In this document: positions 49,659 through 56,482 of the stretch, piece after piece
Numbering within the stretch: the stretch's first letter is position 1
How the letters are laid out: every line of letters starts with the position of its first letter
Origin: Mycobacterium sp. 852002-51163_SCH5372311
GTDB lineage: Bacteria; Actinomycetota; Actinomycetes; Mycobacteriales; Mycobacteriaceae
Assembly (NCBI RefSeq): GCF_001667115.1
Contig: NZ_LZIJ01000197.1
Location: forward strand, 62,001-126,000
Direction: 5' to 3'
DNA: 64,000 bases
Notes under the pieces: model-generated
Database searches by the model: none
Seen by the model: the letters and a program-made list of their open reading frames with translations, nothing else
What the model was told of the DNA's origin: nothing
Position numbers and translations under genes: made by a program

Positions 49659-51058
49659 ACACCATGGAGTCGTCATCGCTTTACTGGGCCGCCGGTGTGG
49701 TTTTCGGCTTTCCACTGCTGCTGATCGGCCTGACCGAGTGGCATCAAGCCCTGGTCAGCAAGAGGAGCCATCTCGCCCGGCCCGTTCTGCTGCTGCGCAG
49801 TTACCTGGTCCCGTTGGCTGCGCTACTGGTGCTGCTGGTGAATGTGGCGGACATACCGGCACAGATCACCTCGGTACGCGTTCTGACGACGGTGTTCGGC
49901 TTCGTGGTGCTGGTGCTGTTGCTGTCCGGGCTCAACGCGACGGTGTTCGAGGGTGCGCCGCAGGGGTCCTGGCGCCAGCGGATCCCGGGCATCTTCCTCG
50001 ATGTGACCCGCTTCCTGCTGATCGGTGCGGGTCTGGCGGTCATTCTCTCCTATGTCTGGGGCGTGCGGGTCGGCGGCCTTTTCACCGCGCTGGGTGTGAC
50101 GTCGGTGGTCATCGGTCTGATGCTGCAGAACTCCGTCGGGCAGATCGTCTCCGGCCTGTTCATGTTGTTCGAACAGCCGTTCCGAATCGGCGACTGGCTG
50201 GACACCCCGGCGGCGCAAGGCCAAATCGTGGAGGCGAACTGGCGATCCGTCCATATCCGCACCGGCCGCGGACTACAGATCACCCCCAACTCGGTGCTGG
50301 CCACCACGTCGTTCACGAACCTCAGCCGCCCGCCCGGCGCGCACCAACTCGTGATAATCACGACGTTCTCGGAGGCCGACCCTCCCGACCGGGTGTGTGC
50401 GTTGCTCTCCCAGGTCGCCGAGGCGTTGCCGCAGCGCAGGGCGGACGTCGCGGCCACGTCGGTGCCCACCGGCGCTGGCGAGTATCGCGTCACCGTCGCG
50501 CTGAGATCGCCAGCCGAAGACGGCGCCGCGCAAGCCACTTTCCTGCGCTGGGTCTGGTATGCCGCACGGCGGGCAGGCCTCCATCTCGACGGCGCTGAAG
50601 ACGACTTCTCGACGCCCGAGCGCGTCGAGACCGCGCTGCGGACATTTGTGGCACCGGCGTTGCGGCTGAGTCTGACAGACCAGCAGTCACTGGGATCGCA
50701 CGCGAGAATCGTCCGCTACGGGGCTGACGAGATTGTCGAGCATGCCGGTCGAGTGCCCACCAAGATGACCTTTCTGATCGCGGGGAGTGTTCGGTTGACC
50801 GGGGTCTCCCAGGGCGGGTCGGGCGTCGCGCTCGGCAGCCTCGACGAGGGCTCATTCCTCGGGGTGACAGCGCTGACCCGTCAGCCCAACCTGGCCGACG
50901 CGCGTGCCACGGAGGAAGTGACAGCGCTGGAAATCGACCGAGATCACCTCGTCCAGTTCGTCATGAGCAAGCCTCTGCTACTGCAGGATTTGGGTCGCAC
51001 CATCGACGAGCGGCGCGCCAGAGTTCAACAGGCCATGATGGCCGAGCGGGCCGGGTGA
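49655..51058 (+). CDS. MscS-family channel with C-terminal cNMP-binding-like domain
   Basis: Residues ~1-130 carry four helices; ~130-170 contains the MscS pore helix and upper beta region (TSVVIGLMLQNSVGQIVSGLFMLFEQPFRIGDWL), followed by the soluble MscS vestibule to ~330. Residues ~345-450 resemble a cyclic-nucleotide-binding domain (VRYGADEIVEHAGRVPTKMTFLIAGSVRLTG...GSFLGVTAL), although the phosphate-binding FGE-x(n)-PR segment is degenerate. A channel gated by nucleotide as well as tension is inferred. GTG 49655 overlaps the cyclase stop (GTGA) with CGGAGG 4 nt upstream; ATG 49664 is the alternative. Confidence 0.87.
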   Translation: MNTMESSSLYWAAGVVFGFPLLLIGLTEWHQALVSKRSHLARPVLLLRSYLVPLAALLVLLVNVADIPAQITSVRVLTTVFGFVVLVLLLSGLNATVFEGAPQGSWRQRIPGIFLDVTRFLLIGAGLAVILSYVWGVRVGGLFTALGVTSVVIGLMLQNSVGQIVSGLFMLFEQPFRIGDWLDTPAAQGQIVEANWRSVHIRTGRGLQITPNSVLATTSFTNLSRPPGAHQLVIITTFSEADPPDRVCALLSQVAEALPQRRADVAATSVPTGAGEYRVTVALRSPAEDGAAQATFLRWVWYAARRAGLHLDGAEDDFSTPERVETALRTFVAPALRLSLTDQQSLGSHARIVRYGADEIVEHAGRVPTKMTFLIAGSVRLTGVSQGGSGVALGSLDEGSFLGVTALTRQPNLADARATEEVTALEIDRDHLVQFVMSKPLLLQDLGRTIDERRARVQQAMMAERAG

Positions 51059-51083
51059 CAAGGCGTGTAGCGACGCTTGAGGC

Positions 51084-51593
51084 TTACCCGATGGGGTGTT
51101 CGACGCGCTTGTTTCCCTCCCAGCGGCGCAACCCGGCGAAGCGGCCGTCGATCTGCGCCGGCCGGCCCGCGATGCGCAGCGCCCGCCCCAGTTGCGGGCC
51201 ACCGACACGGCGGGCCAGTGTGACGTGTGCGGTCCACTGACCGGGCAGGCTGTTGGACATCGGCGCCGGCGACAAGTGCCGGCCACCCAGCCGGTGCACG
51301 TCGGCGTGCAGGGTTAGCAGGTCGCCGGTCGGCACGATGAGCCGGGCGAAGACCACGTTGGCGCGGCCGAACAGCACCGGCGCGCCCACCGCACAGCTCA
51401 GCGGAAGCCGTGCGGCGACCGGTCGAAGCAGCTCGTCGACGGCCGGATCGACGCTTTCGGCGACAGCAAGCGTGACGTGCGGTCGGCTGGCCGGGGCCTG
51501 GCTGGGTATGCCGGCGTCGGCCAGCTGCTCCCAGATGCGGCGGATCGCGGCTTCGGTGTCGCGGTCGAAGACCAGCTCGATCGAATGGACCAT
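51084..51593 (-). CDS. 2H phosphoesterase (2'-5' RNA ligase superfamily)
   Basis: The 169-residue product has two H-x-T-L motifs, HVTLAV and HVTLAR, about 85 residues apart, the hallmark of the 2H phosphoesterase fold acting on cyclic phosphodiesters or 2'-5' linkages in RNA or nucleotides. Substrate unknown. It matches Rv1571, the last gene of the bio cluster in M. tuberculosis. ATG 51593 shares one base with the bioD stop (TGATG); the longer open frame lies inside bioD. Convergent with the MscS gene. Confidence 0.88.
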   Translation of the reverse strand: MVHSIELVFDRDTEAAIRRIWEQLADAGIPSQAPASRPHVTLAVAESVDPAVDELLRPVAARLPLSCAVGAPVLFGRANVVFARLIVPTGDLLTLHADVHRLGGRHLSPAPMSNSLPGQWTAHVTLARRVGGPQLGRALRIAGRPAQIDGRFAGLRRWEGNKRVEHPIG

Positions 51594-52273
51594 CAGCGCA
51601 CCAGCGCCGTGACCCAGTCGCGGTCGAACGCGGACGCGCTCAACGCGGCGAAGTCCGCGTCGTTCATCCACCCGGCGCCCGCCGGCAACGCGGCCCGCAC
51701 CGGCGCCAGGCGCGCCAGCGCGGCGTAATTCGAGGTTTCCACCACCCCGGGCCGCTCCGGCCAACTGCCGATCACCAGCCCGGCACATGAAATTTCCTGT
51801 GCAGCAAGTGCTTCCAAGGTGAGCGCGGTGTGGTTGAGCGTGCCCAGTTCCGCGCTGACGACAACCAGCGCCGCGGCGCCGAGATCGGCGGCGAGATCAC
51901 GCAACGTCACGCCCGGCTCGGCGAGCTCGACCAGCAGTCCGCCGGCGCCTTCGACCAAAGTCAACCGTCCAGGGCGGTCCATTTCACGGATCAACCCGAC
52001 CAGCTGGTCACCGGTGGGCAGCGTCAACCCGGCGTTTTCGGCCGCGGCGACGGGCGCCAGCGGCTGCGGGTAGCGCGCCAACCCGGCCAACTCGGTCACC
52101 CCCGACAACCGGCCCACGGCGGCCAGGTCGTCGTCCCCGGAATCGGTGCCGGTTTGCACCGGCTTGCAGACCGCCACGTCGATTCCGGCCTGGCGGGCGT
52201 GCGACGCCAGCGCCGCGGTGACGACGGTCTTGCCGACGCCGGTTCCGGTCCCGGTGACGACCAGGACCGTCAA
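51593..52273 (-). CDS. bioD: Dethiobiotin synthetase
   Basis: BioD closes the ureido ring of DAPA with CO2 and ATP. The 226-residue product has the P-loop VTGTGTGVGKT, the KPVQTGTDSGDDD segment and LVEGAGGLLVEL. The start is TTG 52273, overlapping the bioF stop (TTGA). Family length, all motifs intact. Confidence 0.96.
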   Translation of the reverse strand: MTVLVVTGTGTGVGKTVVTAALASHARQAGIDVAVCKPVQTGTDSGDDDLAAVGRLSGVTELAGLARYPQPLAPVAAAENAGLTLPTGDQLVGLIREMDRPGRLTLVEGAGGLLVELAEPGVTLRDLAADLGAAALVVVSAELGTLNHTALTLEALAAQEISCAGLVIGSWPERPGVVETSNYAALARLAPVRAALPAGAGWMNDADFAALSASAFDRDWVTALVR

Positions 52274-53427
52274 CGGCGTGGACCGGACGGGCCCCGAAGA
52301 ACATCAGCCAGCACCCGCTCAGCCAGGTCGAGGTCGCCGGCGTCCAGCGAGGCGCGCGCCGACAGCCGCAGCCGCGACGTCCCGGACGGCACGGTAGGAG
52401 GCCGGAAACAGCCCACCCGCACGCCGGCGTCCAAGCAGGAGATGGCGGCGGTCAAGGCCACGTCCGGATCGCCCAGGATCACCGACACCACTGCCGACTG
52501 CGGCTCCGGAGTTACGCCGCAGATCCCGGCCAGGACGCGGGCGTGCCGCAGCACCGCTTGCGGCCGCCACGGCTCGGCGGTCAAGACTCGCAGGGCGGCC
52601 TGCGCGGCACCTACCGCCGCGGGAGCCAGCCCGGTGTCGAAGATGAACGGGCGCGCGGCGTCGATCAGGTGATCGCGCACCTGCTGCGGGCCCAGGACCA
52701 CGCCGCCCTGACTGCCCAGGGCCTTGGACAGCGTCGTGGTCAGCACCAAGTCGGGCGCGCCCGCCAGGCCCAGCTCGTGGACCAGCCCTCGGCCGTCACC
52801 GCGCACACCCAGACCGTGTGCCTCGTCGACGATGAGCAGCGCGCCGTGCCGGCGGCACACGTCGTGCAGTTCGCGGACCGGGGCCAGCGCGCCGTCGGCG
52901 CTGAACACGGAGTCGGTGATGACGACGGCGCGCTCCTCGCGGCGTGAGTCCAGGGCCCTTTGCACGGCGTCGACGTCGCGGTGCGGCGTCACCACCACCC
53001 GTGCCCGCGACAGCCGGCAGGCGTCCACCAGCGATGCGTGCGAATGGGCGTCCGACACCAGCAGCGATCCGGGTCCCGACAGCCCCACCACTGCCCCGAG
53101 ATTGGCCGTGTAGCCGGAGGAGAACAGCAGTCCGCTCGACGCCCCCATGTAGTCGGCCAGTTGGGCCTCGAACTCCTGGTGCAGCTCGGTGTCGCCGGTG
53201 ACCAGCCGCGAACCGGTGGCACCGGCACCCCAGGTGCGCAGCGCCTGGACGCCGCCTTCGATGACGTCGGGGTGCTGGGACAGGCCGAGGTAGTCGTTGG
53301 ACGCCAGATCCAGCTCGGTGGCGACCGCCGGACGCGGCCGCAGCGCACGACGCAACCCGGCCGCGCGGCGCTGCTGCTCCACCTCGCCCAGCCAGGCGAG
53401 CGGCGACGTCTCGATCGGTGTCTTCAT
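52270..53427 (-). CDS. bioF: 8-amino-7-oxononanoate synthase
   Basis: BioF condenses pimeloyl thioester with alanine using PLP. The 385-residue product has LASNDYLGLSQHPDV, GAGATGSRLVTGD, LLFSSGYTANLG, DEAHGLGVRGDGRG and the PLP-lysine segment TTTLSKALGSQGG. The ATG lies 6 nt after the bioA stop; no rearrangement seen. It overlaps bioD by 4 nt. Confidence 0.96.
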   Translation of the reverse strand: MKTPIETSPLAWLGEVEQQRRAAGLRRALRPRPAVATELDLASNDYLGLSQHPDVIEGGVQALRTWGAGATGSRLVTGDTELHQEFEAQLADYMGASSGLLFSSGYTANLGAVVGLSGPGSLLVSDAHSHASLVDACRLSRARVVVTPHRDVDAVQRALDSRREERAVVITDSVFSADGALAPVRELHDVCRRHGALLIVDEAHGLGVRGDGRGLVHELGLAGAPDLVLTTTLSKALGSQGGVVLGPQQVRDHLIDAARPFIFDTGLAPAAVGAAQAALRVLTAEPWRPQAVLRHARVLAGICGVTPEPQSAVVSVILGDPDVALTAAISCLDAGVRVGCFRPPTVPSGTSRLRLSARASLDAGDLDLAERVLADVLRGPSGPRR

Positions 53428-53433
53428 TGCGGT

Positions 53434-54753
53434 TCAGACTACGATCCGGGCCACCTCGACCATCGCCGAGGTGATCTGGGCGATCTCGTCCGGCGGGCAG
53501 ATATAGGGCGGCATCGCATAGATGAGATTGCGGAATGGACGCAGCCACACCTTCCGGTCCAGTGCCGCCGGAGTGGCGACGGCGAGGTCGATCGGCTTGT
53601 CGCATTCGATGACGCCGATGGCGCCGCACACCCGGACATCGGTCACGGCGGGCAATGCCCGGGCGGGTTCCAGACCTGCCGTCAGCCCGGCGGCGATTTC
53701 CGCCACCCGCGCTCGCCAGTCCTGGGCAAGCAGCACCTCGACGCTCGCCACCGACGCCGCACACGCCAGCGGGTTGGCCATGAACGTGGGGCCGTGCATC
53801 AGCGCCCCGGCCTCGCCGGCGCTGATGGTGTGCGCGATATCGGTCGTGCACAAGGTCGCGGCCAGACTGAGGTATCCGCCGGTCAGCGCCTTGCCGACGC
53901 ACATGATGTCCGGGCTCACCCCAGCGTGGTCGGCGGCGAACAGCTCGCCGGTGCGGCCGAAGCCGGTCGCGATCTCGTCGAAGATCAGCAACACGTCGCG
54001 ACGTCGGCAGATGTCGCGCAGGTCGCGCAGATAGCGCGGATCGTGAAAACGCATGCCGCCGGCGCCCTGCACCACCGGCTCGACAACCACCGCGGCCAGC
54101 TCACTCGCGTGCCGGACGAGTTGCGCCTCGAATGCCGCGCTGTAGTCGTCGTCGTAGTGGCGCGGCACCTGCGGGGCGAAAACTTGGTCGGCCAGCACTG
54201 AAATATTTCCTGGCCCTGTCCACAGCGAGTGCATGCCACCGTCGGGGTCGCAGATGCTCATCGGCGTGAAGGTGTCGCCGTGGTAGCCGCCGCGCCAGGT
54301 CATCAGCCGGTGCTTGGCGGGGCGGCCCTGGCTGCGCCAGTACTGCAGGGCCATCTTCACCGCCACCTCGACTGAGACCGATCCGGAGTCGCTGAAGAAG
54401 ACGGTCTGCAGTCCCGCCGGGGTGATGTCGACCAGTAGCTGCGCCAACCGGGCCGCCGGCTCGTGGGTGAGGCCGCCGAACATGACGTGGTTCATGACGC
54501 CGAGCTGCCGGGTCAGCGCCGCGTCCAACACGGGGTGGCCGTGCCCATGGATCGCCGTCCACCAGGAGCTCATCGCGTCGAGCACCTCTGTCGGCTTACC
54601 GTCGCGGATCAGCGTCAGCCACGCTCCGCGGGCGGCAACCGCCACGACCGGCGGTATTACTTCGGCGCCGATGGTGCTGTATGGATGCCACAGATGGGCG
54701 GCATCGATCGCGCTGACCTGCTCGGGCGTCAGCCCGGGAGTCATCGCAGACAT
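53434..54753 (-). CDS. bioA: Adenosylmethionine-8-amino-7-oxononanoate aminotransferase
   Basis: BioA transfers an amino group from SAM to KAPA, giving DAPA. The 439-residue product has HLWHPYSTIG, SSWWTAIHGHGHP, FFSDSGSVSVEVA, WRGGYHGDTF, VVVEPVVQGAGGM, FDEIATGFGRTG and the PLP-lysine segment CVGKALTGGY. ATG 54753 (MSAMTPGLTPEQ) fits the family; a second ATG at 54744 is possible. A TACCCT hexamer (54762-54767, minus strand) 8 nt upstream supports a leaderless start. First gene of bioA-bioF-bioD-2H phosphoesterase. Confidence 0.96.
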   Translation of the reverse strand: MSAMTPGLTPEQVSAIDAAHLWHPYSTIGAEVIPPVVAVAARGAWLTLIRDGKPTEVLDAMSSWWTAIHGHGHPVLDAALTRQLGVMNHVMFGGLTHEPAARLAQLLVDITPAGLQTVFFSDSGSVSVEVAVKMALQYWRSQGRPAKHRLMTWRGGYHGDTFTPMSICDPDGGMHSLWTGPGNISVLADQVFAPQVPRHYDDDYSAAFEAQLVRHASELAAVVVEPVVQGAGGMRFHDPRYLRDLRDICRRRDVLLIFDEIATGFGRTGELFAADHAGVSPDIMCVGKALTGGYLSLAATLCTTDIAHTISAGEAGALMHGPTFMANPLACAASVASVEVLLAQDWRARVAEIAAGLTAGLEPARALPAVTDVRVCGAIGVIECDKPIDLAVATPAALDRKVWLRPFRNLIYAMPPYICPPDEIAQITSAMVEVARIVV

Positions 54754-54761
54754 AGAGAACG

Positions 54762-54767
54762 AGGGTA
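54762..54767 (-). promoter_or_regulatory. Putative -10 element for bioA
   Basis: TACCCT (minus strand) fits TANNNT and ends 8 nt before the ATG at 54753; no ribosome site is seen. Confidence 0.35.
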
Positions 54768-54945
54768 TGCGCTGGACCCGCGGCCGGCGACCCGCTGCGC
54801 ACGAGTCTCGCGACACTCTAACCACACACACGACACGCCGATGTAGGTGTGCGTAGCTTATGTCTCGGCGGAAAAGCATGCGGTCGTCGGGCCGGTCCGC
54901 GCAATGGGTCGCAGAAACCCCGAACATCGGGAAGCATCGGACGGC

Positions 54946-55350
54946 ATGGCTTCGCCGCATCACCCCGACGAGGACACCGACGACCGGGAGCCTCCGGCGA
55001 TTCGGCTGCGGATCGCGGTCTGGGACGTGGTGTGCACCTGCGGCTTGTTGACGCTGCTCGTCGTCGTGGCCACCACGACCAGCCTCCCCGCGCGATTATT
55101 CGGCTTCGCCGCCGACGCCTGCCCGGACGGCAGTTGCGGGCCGGTGCCGTACGGACTCGACCAGTACATCTATCCCGTCATGTGGGGTGGGATAGGTGCG
55201 GCGGTTGCCGCGGCAGCGATCGGGCCGATCGTTTCCCTCCTGCGGGGCTGGTACATGTTCTTCTGGCCGATCCTGGCCGCCGCCATCCTGATGGTCAGCT
55301 CGCTGGCCGGCTACGCATTGACAACTTTTAGCCAACGATATTGGCACTGA
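54946..55350 (+). CDS. Small membrane protein (Rv1567c-like)
   Basis: The product (134 residues from ATG 54946) has an acidic N-terminus (HHPDEDTDDREPP) and three hydrophobic helices: VWDVVCTCGLLTLLVVVATTTS, a second around YPVMWGGIGAAVAAAAIGPIVSLL and a third at MFFWPILAAAILMVSSLAGYAL. A CPDGSCGPVPYG loop with two cysteines lies between helices one and two. Function unknown. Starts at 54904 (MGRRN) and 54847 are also open; I chose the shortest because the M. tuberculosis homologue is short. Divergent from bioA. Confidence 0.7.
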   Translation: MASPHHPDEDTDDREPPAIRLRIAVWDVVCTCGLLTLLVVVATTTSLPARLFGFAADACPDGSCGPVPYGLDQYIYPVMWGGIGAAVAAAAIGPIVSLLRGWYMFFWPILAAAILMVSSLAGYALTTFSQRYWH

Positions 55351-55575
55351 TGCTGCTGTTCGGGCACCCGGAATCGGCCCAGGCAGTCACCGTGCGATCT
55401 CATTCCGACAAATAATCCTCGGCGAACCTGGCGGCCGACACATTCTGTTGCGAAAGTGTCTGGAGTGACTGGTGTGACAAGCATGCGAGGCAGCCATTGC
55501 GCGACTCGTGGCATGGCGGCCGGCGCGCGCAGTCACCGCGCTAAGGCACAAGACCCCGAAAGAGGGTGAACCAGA
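55351..55575. other. Intergenic region upstream of the ripD-like gene
   Basis: 225 bp without a gene. It should carry the promoter of the ripD-like gene; a GAGGGTG ribosome site lies 7 nt before that ATG. No -10/-35 pair or strong dyad was recognised. Confidence 0.5.
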
Positions 55576-56385
55576 ATGAAACGCATCTACGCCTTCGCCA
55601 TCGGTCTGGTGATGACGGTTGCCCCGGTGGTGGCCACGTACGATCTGGCGACCGGGCCGGCCGCAGCGGACCCGGGCGCCAGGCCGATGGACTACCAGCA
55701 GGCCACTGACGTCGTCGTCGCCCGCGGCCTCTCGCAGCGCGGCGTGCCGTTCTCCTGGGCCGGCGGCGGCGTCAACGGCCCCAGCCGCGGTACCGGCAAA
55801 GGCGCCATGACCGTGGGGTTCGACGCCTCCGGACTGATGCAGTACGCGTATGCCGGCGCCGGAATCAAGCTGCCCCGCTCATCCGGCCAGATGTACCGGG
55901 TGGGCCAAAAGGTACTGCCGCAACAGGCGCGCAAGGGCGACCTGATCTTCTACGGTCCCGAAGGCACGCAAAGCGTCGCGATGTACCTCGGTAACGGCCA
56001 GATGCTGGAAGTCGGCGACGTGGTCCAGGTGTCACCGGTCCGCACCAGCGGCATGGCGCCCTACCTGGTACGGGTTCTCGGAACTCAGCCCGCGCCCGTT
56101 CAACAGGCGCCGGTGCAGCAGGTGCCGGGCCAGCAAACGCCGGGTCAGCAAGCGCCGGTGCAGCAGGTGCCGGGCCAGCAGATGCCGGGCCAGCAAACGC
56201 CGGGTCAGCAGGCGCCGCTACAGCCGGCCCCGACCCAGCAGGCGCCACTGCAACAGGTGCCGTCGCAACAGTCACCGTTGCAACCCGCGCCGACCCCGCA
56301 GGCGCCATTGCAACTGGCACCGGCGCAGCCGGCGGCTCCGGGGCAACCGGCGCAGCAACCCGCGATCGTGCCGGCCACCCGGTAG
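55576..56385 (+). CDS. ripD: RipD-like exported NlpC/P60 protein, catalytically degenerate
   Basis: The 269-residue precursor has a signal peptide (KRIYAFAIGLVMTVAPVVA, probable cleavage after AAA in GPAAADPG) and an NlpC/P60 domain (~40-168). The catalytic Cys and His are absent: the position of DCSG reads FDASG and the following His motif reads TQSVAMYLGNG. This matches M. tuberculosis RipD (Rv1566c), which lost peptidoglycan-hydrolase activity but binds peptidoglycan. Residues ~172-269 form a low-complexity tail of five-residue Gln-Gln-x-Pro-x repeats, partly duplicated at DNA level (56100-56220). Confidence 0.9.
   Translation: MKRIYAFAIGLVMTVAPVVATYDLATGPAAADPGARPMDYQQATDVVVARGLSQRGVPFSWAGGGVNGPSRGTGKGAMTVGFDASGLMQYAYAGAGIKLPRSSGQMYRVGQKVLPQQARKGDLIFYGPEGTQSVAMYLGNGQMLEVGDVVQVSPVRTSGMAPYLVRVLGTQPAPVQQAPVQQVPGQQTPGQQAPVQQVPGQQMPGQQTPGQQAPLQPAPTQQAPLQQVPSQQSPLQPAPTPQAPLQLAPAQPAAPGQPAQQPAIVPATR
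56100..56220 (+). repeat. Near-identical Gln/Pro-coding repeats in ripD
   Basis: Blocks of 15 bp coding for VQQVP, GQQTP, GQQAP and similar occur in two nearly identical runs, the second with one extra GQQMP unit. This is the most homogeneous part of the ripD tail and is likely to vary in copy number. Confidence 0.7.
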
Positions 56386-56465
56386 CCGTCGCCACCTTCC
56401 AATCCCCCGCCGGCTGTTTCCACACGACTCGCTGCTCAGCGAGAGAGCGAATGGCGGGTTTTGGG

Positions 56466-56471
56466 TAAATT
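56466..56471 (+). promoter_or_regulatory. Putative -10 element for the acyltransferase gene
   Basis: TAAATT fits TANNNT and lies 11 nt before the ATG at 56483, allowing only a 4-5 nt leader; no ribosome site is visible. Confidence 0.4.
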
Positions 56472-56482
56472 GGCTTTCGATC

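Noticed and set aside
51059..51083. Prophage attachment site at the edge of the accessory block
   Set aside because: The 25-bp gap between the MscS gene and the 2H phosphoesterase has no repeat matching the other edge near 43.4-43.5 kb and no integrase is present.
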